In this document: positions 1-10,439 of the stretch, piece after piece
Layout of the letters: each line of letters starts with the position of its first letter
Numbering within the stretch: the stretch's first letter is position 1
Origin: Progne subis subis
Taxonomy: Eukaryota > Chordata > Aves > Passeriformes > Hirundinidae
Assembly (NCBI GenBank): GCA_022316685.1
Contig: JAKJHU010001587.1
Coordinates: forward strand, 1 to 64,000
Length of the DNA stretch: 64,000 nucleotides
Direction of reading: 5' to 3'
Notes under the pieces: generated by a model
The model's database searches: none
Told to the model about the DNA's origin: nothing
Seen by the model: only the letters and a program-made list of their open reading frames with translations
Translations under genes and position numbers: made by a program

Positions 1-2345
1 GGACAGTGGCCCTCAGGCCCTGGTCAGCAGGGAATGGGCACATGGCAGGAGAGATGCCCTTCATCTCTGGGGCTGCTCTGCCGGCCCAGGAGGGGACTGA
101 GGGCCCCGAGCCCCCGGGCTGAGGGCTGTGCTGGCTGCGAGGGGACACAAGAGCTGTGCTGCTCAGGGCAGTGTGTGCCCTGCAGGGCAGGGCCGGCAGG
201 TGCCACATCTCCCCTGCAGCAGGGCTTCCCTCAGCACTGCCTCCCTCCCTCCCTGCCCACGCCTCTGCTGCTGGAGCTGTCCCAGCCCGAGCTGTTCCTG
301 TGGCCCCGGGCTCCTTCCCTGCCAGTGCTGCCAGAGCCCAGCCCAGCCCCTGGGCCAGCTCTGCCCTGCAGCTGCTCGGGGCTGCAGGGATTAAAGAACA
401 GCTCCCCCAGGCCTGGGCACCATGGAAAGGGGATCTGGATGGATCTGGAGGCTGGGGAGCTGGAGGCACTTGCTGAGGTTCCCAGGAAAACTCAGGGTCA
501 TATTTTAAGAGCCTCAGCCCCTGCTCTGCCTGCACAATGAGTTTCCATTCCCACCAAGCTGAGCCGGGGAAAGGGGGGGGGGGGGGGGAGAGATTTAGGA
601 AAGCAGAGACTCAAGTAGGAAATTCCTGCCCTGAATGAGCTCATGAAAAGTCCCTTCAGAAATGACCTGGGCATGATCTGGAGCTCTGAGCAGCCCTGGC
701 CCACACAGCACCCTCTCCACAGCAGCAGGACCTGCCCTGGCAGGAGTCACTCCTTGCACCCACAGCTCCCCTCCACCATCCATGGAGCTCCCAGGCAGGC
801 TGAGAGCTGCCCCTGGCAGGTGGCAGATGCCCTGGCCTGGCCAAGAGCCCTCAGGGCTGCAGGAGCTGCTCTGCACGACAGCCCTGGGCACCCCTGGCTG
901 CAGCCCCAGCTTCAGCCCCTGCAGCCGTCCCTGGCAGCAGGAGCCGTCCTGCCCTGTCCCTCTGACGGTGCCCAGGGCAGCCCGCTCTGGAGCACATCCT
1001 CCCCCAAAGCAGAAAGGGCAGCAGAGCCATCCTTACAGTCATGTCAGTCCTGTCCTGGGTCAGCTTGAGGAGATCCCTGCAGCCAGAGACTACTGTGTCA
1101 GGAGTGGTGATGTTTCTCCATGAAAAGCTCAGAATTTTCAAAAGGTGTGAAGATTTCTCTTGAATAATCTCAGAATTATCCTTCCAGCTTCTTTAAGCTC
1201 TGCTTCACTCCTATTAGGTACCTGCAGGCAGTGCCCTCAGCCCTGCTGGGCTGGGAGAGGAGCTGCTCCTCAGGAGAAATGTCTTTTTGAAGCTCTTCTT
1301 ATTGCCAGAGCTGCCTCTATGCCAGGAGCCCAGCCCAGCTCAGCAGCACAGACACAGCACCAGGACTTTAATGACCCTCTCAGGGCTTTGGTGTTGTTTA
1401 CATCACTCAGTCCTGAGAGTGTCTTCAAAAAACTTTTCAAGAACTCAAATGAAATGAAACACTGAAGTTTCTTCAAGTTTTAATGGGTCCCATTGAGGGC
1501 ATGAGTGAGAAAGTGTCCCCATGTTCCATTAGAGCAGAACACTGCAGGCAGTGATGACAGGTGGGACAAACAAGGCAAAGGTGTCTCTGATGCTCAGCAA
1601 ACCTGCATGTGTTTCAGGAATGCAAAGGGCCAAGGCCTGAGCCCCAGCCCCTGCCAAGGCAGATCCTGTCCCTCCCTCAGTGCTCAGGGCTCTTCCCAGG
1701 ACACTGGGATGTGGGGATGTGCAATGCCAAGGGCAGCACCATGGGGCGGCCCCTGCCAGGCTGCTGAGCAGGGACAAGGAGGCAATGAGGCCCCAGGCCT
1801 GCCAGGGTCACTTGTCTCCTGCTCATGGCTCAGGCCCAGGGCCAGCAGCCATGGCCCAAGTGCTGCAGGAGTTGGCTGTGTCAGGGCCTTTCAGCTGCTG
1901 CCCATCCCTGTGCCCTCTCCAGCCCAGGCTGTCCTACGGTGTCCATGCCCTGCGCCTCTGTCCCTGCAGGCTGTCGTCATCCCCCGGCTGCCCCACCTCG
2001 CTGGCCCCTTCCTTTGCTGACAGCTCTGTGTCCTGCCTGCCTCTGCCTGGTACAAAAGCCTTGGGCTGCTCCTGACTCCTTCTGAGGGATGTGTTACACC
2101 ACAGCACTTCCCTGGAAGAAGGGAAATTCTTTCCTCTTTGGTTCCAGTCTGGTCCCTCAGCTGCCCTTTGCATTAAGTTTTTCCTTCTCTGGCTCTTCTC
2201 TACTATTTCAAAGGGATTCACCATCTCTGAAACCACCCTTCAATCCCTCCCAGGGCTCTCGTCCCTGTCCTCAGTCTCCACTCCACTGAGCACAGAGCTC
2301 CTTTGTCCAGATTTAGTGGTCATGTGCTTGAGGCCATAACCCACC
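1..2345 (+). repeat. Olfactory-receptor-flanking duplicon A, copy 1 (cut by window edge)
   Basis: GC-rich, noncoding-looking block nearly identical to 48,504-50,560 and, reversed, to 10,440-12,550; part of it recurs at 6,076-7,160. In the copies at 10,440-13,378 and 47,697-50,560 this DNA lies directly upstream of an OR14-like pseudogene. Base 1 corresponds to about 48,504, roughly 0.8 kb from the OR end of the duplicon, so this copy continues past the left edge. Long ORFs in it (for example 34-540) occur on both strands, carry no domain I recognise and follow from high GC content, so I do not call genes. A G run at about 575-588 is a local oddity. The last ~265 bases are shared with copy 2 but not with the two complete copies. 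Confidence 0.85.
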
Positions 2346-3170
2346 AAAAGGACGGTTCTTTTCTATAGGTAGAAAATCACAGAACTCTGATTTTGAAGGC
2401 AGATGAGAGGCACTCACCCAAGGCCAAGGCGAGACAGTCTGTCTGTCTTTGCAGCTTTTGTCTGAAAACCCCTCTTGCATATTTGTGGAGTTTTGGAGGT
2501 GAAATTCCATTTTAGCTGTGGGTTCCTAGACCAGAATGACAGTTCTTTTCCACAGGAAGGAAAGGGCAGAGCCCCAGTGTTTCAAAGGCTGATTAGATGC
2601 AGCTTCAAGGAAGGCAAGTCCAGTCTGATCTGTTTGTCTTGACAGCTTTTGTCTAGGACCTATCTTGGATGGATGGAGTTTGGGAGGCCAAATCCTAGTT
2701 TTGTCCATGGGTGTCTGGAAAAGAAGGACAGTTCTTTTCCACAGGAAGGAAAGTACGGACCTACAGTGGTTCAAAGGCAGATGAGAGGTCACCCTTGGAA
2801 ACCAAGGGAACATAGATAGTCCTGGGAGCTTTTGACTCGGAGCTGTATTTGGATATAAGGAGTTCTGGAGGCAGATTCCCAATTTTGGCAGTGGACACCT
2901 GGACTTGAAAGATGTTGTTTTTTATCACGGGAAGAGAAGCATGGCCCTGCAGTTTTGAAAACAGATGAGAAGCAGTCCCCAGAGGCCAAGGCCAGGCAGA
3001 GATGTCTGTCCTGGCAGGTTTCATATGTGAACAATCCTTGGATATCATCAGATTTGGAGGCAGAATCCCAATTTCGGCCATGGGCACCTGGAGAAGGACA
3101 GTTCTTTCCCACAGGAAGGAAAGCATGGAACTCCAGGGTTTCAGGGACAGATGAGAAGCAGTCGTCAACA
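2345..3170 (+). repeat. ~187-bp tandem repeat, about 4.5 units
   Basis: Units begin near 2,345, 2,531, 2,722, 2,903 and 3,090, a spacing of 182-191 bases. Each carries a core like GACAGTTCTTTTCCACAGG followed by a GGAAGGAAAG-like run, then AGGCAGATGAGAGG, and later a GGAGGCAGAATCCCA-like stretch. Units differ from each other by many substitutions, so the array is old. The same family follows the second duplicon copy at 7,160-7,600, in the same order relative to duplicon A. Confidence 0.8.
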
Positions 3171-3218
3171 TGTCAAGGTCAGCTGGACTGTTGCCATATT
3201 ATGTGAGCTTTTGTGAGA

Positions 3219-3475
3219 TGTTTACAGCTCTGACTGAATTTTCCCACAGCTTTCTGATGTAAACATCTTGTTTTTCACATTCCTTTCTGATGATAGCTAA
3301 CTGATGGACTTGTAGCCTGGCCAGTGGGATGGAGAGGTGGTAGCCTTGTCTCCAATCCCTGGTCATTCTTCAAAACCTATAAAAGCAAGGTCTTTTAAAC
3401 AATAAAGTCTTTTCTTCTTCAGCCTTCATTTTGTGGAGTCAAATCGTGAGTATTTACTCGTGTCCACTAGCAACA
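3219..3475 (+). mobile_element. Possible solo LTR
   Basis: Starts with TGTTTACAGC and ends near ...CTAGCAACA. Inside are a TATAAAAG box at 3,378 and an AATAAA signal at 3,401 in the spacing expected of a short retroviral promoter plus polyadenylation region, followed by a T/C-rich stretch. No target-site duplication was found and no coding region adjoins it, so the ends are guesses. Confidence 0.4.
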
Positions 3476-3544
3476 CTGGACCATTCAGGTGGACCCCAGA
3501 GGCCAAGCCAACCAGACCTGTTCCATGTTCTTGGATCCTTGGGA

Positions 3545-4690
3545 CATGCAGCATCACAATTTCCCCTTGGTTCCATGAGGCCCTGTGGTATAACAAGAGA
3601 TCTTTGTTTACATGAGCCCCAATGATATCAGACTGCTCTCCTTGCCTGCGCAGTGGCACAATGGCCCCTTGCTTCCAAGAGGCTTTGCAGTGTCACAGTG
3701 GTTGCCTTGGTTCTCTGAGGTCCTGTGGTGTCACAATGGTCCCTTGGTTTCACTGGGGACTCAGAGTGCCAGAATGGTCTCATTGCTTCCATGAGGCCCA
3801 GCAGTGTCACAGGGGCACCTTGGTTCCATGAGGCCCTGAAGTATGGAATGGCGACTTGATTCCATTGGGGCTCTCACTGTTACATGAGTTCTTAGTTCCA
3901 TGGAGCCCTGTAGTGTCACAATGGTCTCCTTGGTTCCATGGTGGCACAGTGTCACAATGGCCTCTTGGATCTACAAGGCCCCAGAGTGTCACAATGGCCC
4001 CTTGCTGCCATGAGGCCGTGCAATGTCACAATGGTCTCATTGGTTCCTCGAGCCCCTGCAGTTCCACAATGGCCCTTTGGTGTCACAAGGCCTTGAATGT
4101 CATCATAGCTCAGTGGGTTCCCCCACTGCTTCACAATGGCCTTCTTAGTTCCATATTGCTTCATCGTGTCACAATGGTATCCTTGTTCCACAGAGTCAGA
4201 ATGTCCCCAGGGCCTCATGGCACCTCACATCGTCACTATGAATCTCTAGATTCCATGAGGCCCTGCTGTGCTACAATAACCCTTGGTTATACAAGGCCCT
4301 GCAGTGTCACAATGGCTCCTTGGTCCCATTGAGTCCTGAAGTGTCCTAATGGTCTCCATGGTTCCATGAGGCCCCACAATGTCACAATGGACTTTTGGTT
4401 CCATGAGGGTTCATACTGCCAGCAACAGTCTCCTTGGTTCCACAGTGTCACAAGGGACCCTTTGTTCCATGAGGTTCAGTGGTGTAACATGGACACCGTG
4501 ATCCCATGAGGTTCTGCAGTGTCACAATGGACTCCTTGGTTCTGCAGCCCTGCTGTGTCACCATGGACCCGTAGTTCCATGAGGTTCCGTAGTGTCACCA
4601 TGGTCCCTTTGGTTCCACAAGGCCTTGCTGTGCCACAATGGCCCCTTGGTTCCATGAGGTTCTGTACTGTACACAGATTCTCCTTGGTGT
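3545..4690 (+). repeat. 37-bp degenerate minisatellite, array 1
   Basis: About 30 imperfect units, each built of GTTCCATGAGGCCCTGCAG followed by TGTCACAATGGCCCCTTG, with common variants in the last third. Unit length drifts between about 34 and 38 bases. The same family makes arrays at 8,497, 22,700, 24,962 and 54,388 on this strand and, inverted, at 38,515 and 50,905. ORFs here are short, appear on both strands and only translate the repeat. Confidence 0.9.
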
Positions 4691-4704
4691 GGGAGGACAG
4701 ATTG

Positions 4705-5130
4705 TAAAGAGAATAGAGATAGTGCTGAAGGCAATCTCACCCCTGATAAATTGCAGCTGTACTAATTCCCAAGAGTGGGAACAGCCTTGCCCTTAATAGA
4801 TCCCAGCTATGTCCAATGAGAGTGAGTGTTATAACACAGTGGGTGAGCTGGGCAAGAGTCAGTTGGAGTCTGCAGGCTGTGCTGTGAGGAAGAAGGGTCA
4901 AGTAGTCTTGTGGGGGACAGAGAGGGTCAGGCAGTGATGCAAGGGACAGGAGAGAGTTATCTCATCCTGCAAAAGGAAGAGAGGAGGAGTCAGAAGGCTG
5001 TGTGGAGATGCCTATGGGTAGGCTACAGAGAGAAAGGTATTAGAGTTTGTAGATAATAAGGGATTGACACCTGTGTCAGTCATGGCTCCACCATCTACTC
5101 GTGCCCCCTGTGAGGACTGGGTGAAAATGA
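4705..5130 (+). mobile_element. Possible LTR or other interspersed repeat
   Basis: Begins TGTAAAGAGAATAGAG right after the 37-bp array. It includes a TTATAACACAG stretch, and GTAGATAATAAGGGATTGAC near 5,055 resembles a weak polyadenylation region. The composition is unlike the flanking minisatellite. The LTR reading is only a resemblance; no target duplication or coding sequence supports it. Confidence 0.3.
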
Positions 5131-6060
5131 ATGGGGACCCTGACATTATACTGAGGAATGACTGCAGGCCTAAGAGCAGTGAGGTGGTGGAGCTCAGCCA
5201 AACTGAGCCAGGCAGATCAAGAGCCTGAAGAAAGAGCCAGGTGAACCTGAGTGCCTGAGAGGCCTAAAATAGGCAGACCTGAGGGCCTAAAAATCCAGGC
5301 GAGTTGCAGCCAGGTGGATCTGAGAGCTTAAAAGCAATGTAGGCAGACCTGAAAGCCCAAGAGTCCGGGTGACTTATGAGACACTGACCCCAAGGTACAG
5401 CTGCAGTTTGCAGGATCCTGGGGCAGCACCTGCCAGTGTTCACGGCAGCACAGTGTAGCAAGAAGCGGTGTCAGAGCTCTGGGAGGTGGAGTCAGAGCTG
5501 CACAAAAGCATTTTTCTTACATTCGTAAGAAAAGCTTGGAGAGACCAACTAACACAAAAAAAAACCTAAAAAAGGAGACAACCATACTCAAAGAAAAGAA
5601 ACATTATGAAAACAAGTTTAGAACTACACGAAGCGGAGTGTTCAAAAGATCAAAGACAAGAGGGAGAGAAAGAGCAAGCAGAGATGTTGCTTCATCCAAC
5701 GGAAGAGCTGAAATTGCAGAAGACAAAAGACCCAAAAGAAAAAAAACTAAAAGAAGATCAAGAGAATTTACTAAAGCAGCAGTGAGAGCTAGAGACAGAT
5801 TAGTTCTGTTTTTCAGTTCAGTGTGTGTATTTGCTGGTGAAACAAACATATTGTATTCAAAAGTTAAGGTTCCATAGGCATAGATATCAGTAGGCATAAG
5901 GACAAAAGCTAATATCCCATGTAAGAGAATGATGTTCTATACTGTTAAGACAAAACGAAACCAAAACAAACAAAGAAGAGAGAGTTAACAATTACTGAGA
6001 AAGGAACAGAAAAGGTAGTTCTGCCACTGTAAACTTTCACTCTGTGTCTACATTTCAAAT
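5131..6060. other. Unassigned DNA with one basic ORF
   Basis: The stretch 5,225-5,390 repeats a short theme of GGCAGACCTGAGGGCC-like words. Bases 5,536-5,877 contain an open frame of 113 codons on the plus strand, very rich in Lys and Arg and without any domain I recognise. The DNA there is A-rich purine sequence, which by itself gives Lys/Arg codons, and the opposite strand is also open (5,604-5,897). I do not call a gene. The rest shows no structure I can name. Confidence 0.5.
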
Positions 6061-6075
6061 AACACAATTGACCCA

Positions 6076-7160
6076 TCTGCAGGAGGATTTCTCCTCAGGA
6101 GAAATGTATTTTTGAAACTTTTCTTGGGTGCCAGGAGCCCAGCCCAGCTCAGCAGCACAGACAGAGCACAAGACCTTTAATGAGCCACTCATGGATTTAG
6201 TGTTGTTTACATTCAACTTCATCCCTGAGAGTATGTTCAAAAAACTTCTCAAGAACTCAAAGTTAAATTGAAACATTGACGTTTCTTAAAGTTTTAATGG
6301 GTCCCAGAGAGCAACCCAACTGAGGAAAGTTTCCCCAAGTTCCAGTTAGAGCAGAATACTGCAGGTAGTGATGACAGGTGGGGACAAACAAGGCAAAGGT
6401 GTCTCTGATGCTCAGCAAACCTGCATGTGTTTCAGGAATGCAAAGGGCCAAGGCCTGAGCCCCAGCCCCTGCCAAGGCAGATCCTGTCCCTCCCTCAGTG
6501 CTCAGGGCTCTTCCCAGGACACTGGGATGTGGGGATGTGCAATGCCAAGGGCAGCACCATGGGGCGGCCCCTGCCAGGCTGCTGAGCAGGGACAAGGAGG
6601 CAATGAGGCCCCAGGCCTGCCAGGGTCACTTGTCTCCTGCTCATGGCTCAGGCCCAGGGCCAGCAGCCATGGCCCAAGTGCTGCAGGAGTTGGCTGTGTC
6701 AGGGCCTTTCAGCTGCTGCCCATCCCTGTGCCCTCTCCAGCCCAGGCTGTCCTACGGTGTCCATGCCCTGCGCCTCTGTCCCTGCAGGCTGTCGTCATCC
6801 CCCGGCTGCCCCACCTCGCTGGCCCCTTCCTTTGCTGACAGCTCTGCGTCCTGCCTGCCTCTGCCTGGGCACACACAGCCTTGGGCTGGCTCCAGACTCC
6901 TTCTGGGGGACATGTTGCACCACAGCCCTGCCCTGGGAGAGAAATTCTTTTCTCTTTCTTTCCAGTCTGGCCTCCCCAGGTGTCCTTGGCATTATTTTTT
7001 TCTTTTCTGGCTGTTCTCTTCTATTTCAAAGGGATGCACCGTCTTTTAAACCACCCTTCAAGCACTCCCAGGGCTCTCCTCTGCTCTCCTCCATCTCCAC
7101 TCCACTGAACACAGAGCTCCTTTGTCCCTATATAGTTATGTGCTTGAGGCCATGGGCAAC
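6076..7160 (+). repeat. Duplicon A, copy 2 (partial)
   Basis: Matches 1,255-2,345 in the same orientation, including the CTCAGGAGAAATGT stretch at the start and the long GC-rich block from 6,370 to 6,870 that is almost letter-perfect with 1,555-2,050 and 50,041-50,515. The half of duplicon A nearest the OR is missing here. It is followed by the same 187-bp repeat as copy 1, so unit A plus 187-bp repeat was duplicated together. Confidence 0.85.
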
Positions 7161-7600
7161 TGGACAAGAAGGATCAATCTTTCAAAAAAAAGAAATTACA
7201 GAATCCCAAGGTTTTGAAGGCAGAGGAGAGGCACTCACCCAGGGCCAAGGAAAGGCCTGACCTCTCTGTTCTTGCTGCTTTTGTCTGAAAGGAACCCTTG
7301 GATATATAGGGAGTACCTGAGATGGAATTCCATTTTAGCTGTGGGTGTCTGGAACCAAAATGACAGTTCTCCACAGGAAGGGAAGGGCAGAGCCCCAGTG
7401 TTTCAAAGGCAGATGAGAGCTGGCCCTCAGGATGCCAAGGAACCCAGACAGTCCTGGGAGCTTTTTCTTGAAGATATCCTTGGATTAAGGAAATTTGGAG
7501 GCAGAGTCCCAGTTTTGGCCATAGATGCAGACACAAAGATGTTTTTTCCATGGGAACAGAAGCACGGTCCCCCAGCATTTTGAAGGCAGATGAGAGGTTG
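7160..7600 (+). repeat. ~187-bp tandem repeat, about 2.5 units
   Basis: Same family as 2,345-3,170. Units begin near 7,160, 7,355 and 7,540, with the AAGGCAGATGAGAG core and the GGAGGCAGAGTCCCAG stretch recognisable. Its position directly after duplicon A copy 2 mirrors the first array. Confidence 0.75.
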
Positions 7601-7791
7601 CTGGAGAGGATGAAACAGGAAAACCTTACAAATATGATTGCTTGGCAAAAGATTCTAACAGCGTGAACCCTATGAGTGAAATAGAAATGAAAGCAAGCTT
7701 TGAGATGTAGGATGCTCAGCCAGAAGACAGTGATGAGTAGCTGAAGGCAAGAGCCCTGTTGATTGAGCAATACCCCTTACAGACAAAAGGA

Positions 7792-8146
7792 TGTCAAGGG
7801 TCCAAGGGGGAGGGGCCCTGCCAAGGTGGCAGGGAAAAGGAGTCTAGAAAGGAGCTTTTAGGGTTTGGAATGTGGCACAGTATGGTAATGTAGTAGTTCC
7901 TATAGGCTGTATGTAGATTCTCTAGCATTTGTGTCTTGTACTGGTTGGTTAGTGTAAACTAGAATATTCAACACAGAAGGAGATATAATGTATTGTAACA
8001 AGAACTGAGGCCTCTTTGCTCGGGCACATTTTGAGCTGTGGCTGGCAGCTTAAGCAAAGCTCTTGCACCAAGAAATTATGCAATAAACCACATGTTTCAA
8101 GAGCTGCCCTGGACTCCAGAGATCACTCATTGCTGTCCCCACTCTC
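7792..8146 (+). mobile_element. Possible solo LTR abutting an OR fragment
   Basis: Runs from TGTCAAGGGTCC to about ...CTCCCTCACA. An AATAAA at 8,082 sits in GCAATAAACCACATG, the arrangement typical of avian LTR R regions. The 3' end abuts the OR coding fragment at 8,147. No target duplication was seen. The 190 bases before it (7,600-7,791) hold nothing I recognise. Confidence 0.4.
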
Positions 8147-8497
8147 CCTCACACCCATGTACTTTTTCATCAGCAACCTGGCCTTCCTGGAAATCTGGTT
8201 TACATCCTCCACAAGCACTAAATTGTTTGTCATGCTGAGTTCTGCTCAGAACACTCTCTCACAAAGCAGCTGCTTTGCCCAAAACTACTTCTATTTTGCC
8301 CTGGGCTGCACAGAGTTTGCCGTTCTGGTTGTCATGTCCTTTGACCGCTATGTTGCCATCTGCCACCCTTTGCTCTATGCTGCTATCATGAAGCCTCAGC
8401 TCTGTGTCCACCTGGGTATTGCTGCTTGGGTCTCCTCGGCTTTGCCCTGCTCAGCTACTGGCTGCTCTTCCTCTCTGAGCTGTCTTCTGTGCCTCCA
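8147..8497 (+). pseudogene. Olfactory receptor fragment, TM2 to second extracellular loop
   Basis: The reading frame shows TPMYFFISNLAFLEIWF (start of TM2), a TM3 region, SFDRYVAICHPLLY (the DRY-type motif of olfactory receptors) and CVHLGIAAWVSS (start of TM4). One base is out near 8,430; in the next frame GFALLSYWLLFLSELSS continues TM4 and the second extracellular loop. Residues before TM2 are absent, the site being occupied by an LTR-like stretch, and everything after the loop is replaced by the 37-bp minisatellite at about 8,497. The sequence resembles class II receptors of the OR6/OR10 type rather than the OR14-like genes elsewhere in the window. It cannot make a receptor. Confidence 0.85.
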
Positions 8498-10125
8498 AGA
8501 TCCATGGGGCCCCGAGTTGTCACAATGGCCCCTTGCTTCCATGAGGCTGCAGAGTGTCACAGTGGTCTCCATGATTCCATATGGTCCTGCAGTGTCACAG
8601 TGGTCGCTTGGTTCTGTTGAGCTCCCCAGAATCACCATGGCCCCTTGGCTGCATGAGGCCCAGCTGTGTCACACTGGCCCCTTGCTTCCATTGGGCCCGT
8701 GGCATCACAATTGTCCCCTCTTGCTTCCATGAGGCCTTGCAGTGTCACAGGGGTCTCCTTGGTACCACAGTAGCACAATGGACCCTCGGTCCATCGAGAC
8801 ACACAATGTCAGAGGAGTCTCCTGGGTTCCACAAGGCTCCTGCAGAGCCCCTTGGTTCAGTGAGTCCTGGAAGTGCCACAATGGTCTCCAGGATTCCATG
8901 AGGCCCCACAATGTCACAATGGAAATTAGGTTCCATGGGTTCCAATGCTGTTCCATGAATCCTAAGTTCCATGGGGCCCTGCAGTGTCACAATGTTCTCA
9001 TTGGTTTAATGGTGCCACAAAGTGCCTCAATTGTCCCTTGGTTCCATTAAATCCCACAGTATCAGGATGGAACCCTTGGCTCATCCACAAGGCTTTGAAA
9101 TGCCACATTGGCCCTTTGGTTTCCAGGGCCTCAAGTGTACAAATGGCCTCCAGGGTTTCATGAGGCCCTGCTGTGTCACAATGGACCTTGGGTTCCATGG
9201 TGCCCCATGGTGTCACAATGGTGTCCTTGGTTCCACGGTGTCAGAATGGACCCTTCATCCCATGGACACCCACAGTGTTCACTGGAGCCCCCTTGATTCC
9301 ATGAGGCCCTGCCATGCTATAATGGCCCCTTGGTTCCAGTGGGTCCCAAAGTGTCAGAAGAGTCTCCATTGTTCCTTGAGGCCCTGCAATGTCACTGTGG
9401 TCCCCTTGGTTCCACAGAGCCCCACAGTGTAACAATGGGCTCCTGGTTCCATGAGGTTCCTCAGTCACGCTTGGCTCCATGTGGCCATGCTTTGTCACAA
9501 TGGCTCGTGTTTCCATGAGGCCCAACAGTCTCAATGTACCCTTGTTCCATGAGGCCATCCTGTGTCACAACGGACTTCTCGTTTCATGAGCTTAAATACT
9601 GCCAACACTTTCTCTTGGTCTCGCAGTGTCACTACTAAACCTTTATCCATTAGGTCCCACAGCATAACATGAGAACAAAATATAACTTGGTTCTGTAATG
9701 TTCTGCAGTGACACAATGGACTCAGGCCTTGCTGTGTCAGAATGGCCCCTTGGTTTCATGAAGCCCTCAGTGTCACCATGGTCTCCTGGGACTGCATTGT
9801 CACAATGGACCTTTCATTCCATGCAGCCCGGTGTGTCACAATGGCCCCTTGGTTCCATGAGTTTCTGTACTACCAACAATGGTTCCATTGCTCAAACAAG
9901 ATCTTGCTGTGTAACAATGGACTCCAGGTTCCATGAAGCCTTTCTCTGTCACACTGTACTTTTGATTCCATGAGGTTCCAGAATGTCACAAGGGTCTCCT
10001 TGGATCTGCAGTATCACAATGACCATTGTTTCCATGTGGCCCTGCTGTGTCAAAAAGGATTTTGGTTCCATGAGATTCCAAGGCGTCACTGTAGACTCCT
10101 TGATTCTGCAAGGTGCTGCTGACAC
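8497..10125 (+). repeat. 37-bp degenerate minisatellite, array 2
   Basis: The longest array in the window, roughly 44 units of the same family as 3,545-4,690. The junction with the OR fragment is CCTCCAAGATCCATGGGG then repeat. From about 9,310 onward the individual unit variants match 50,905-51,485 in reverse, so this part belongs to the inverted duplication arm. Frames that stay open (for example 9,022-9,432) only translate the repeat. Confidence 0.9.
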
Positions 10126-10134
10126 CAGATCTCC

Positions 10135-10430
10135 AAAATAAGATGCCTTAACAATAATTTGCAATTAAGAAGGCTTTACTTGTTCAGGCTTGAGTTCTAA
10201 TACAGGGTGACTCATAACCTTACATGGACATGTGATTATAAGAGTATTACTTATATACAGTTGCTACTTGTGTATTACAATTTATCCATTACAATAAAAG
10301 TCAACCCAAGTTCCCAGATTCACTCCTTGTTTTTTTTCTATCACGGCACTCCTGAGGAAGATGTGTTCTACATGTCTAAAAACCATCCTTGCTGAGAAAG
10401 CAGGCCCTGCATGCCTTGTTCCTGTGCTAA
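10135..10430 (+). mobile_element. LTR-like stretch shared by both inverted arms
   Basis: A+T-rich segment with TTATATACAG at about 10,252, AATAAAAG at 10,291 and a pyrimidine stretch after it. It lies between the 37-bp array and duplicon A. The mirror copy is at 50,575-50,900 and shares CCCAGATTCACTCCTTG and neighbouring words. Presence in both arms means it was there before the duplication. Confidence 0.4.
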
Positions 10431-10439
10431 AACTTCGCA

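Noticed and set aside
8497..10125. CRISPR-like array (regular 37-bp units)
   Set aside because: Units are contiguous and degenerate with no unique spacers, and the DNA is vertebrate.
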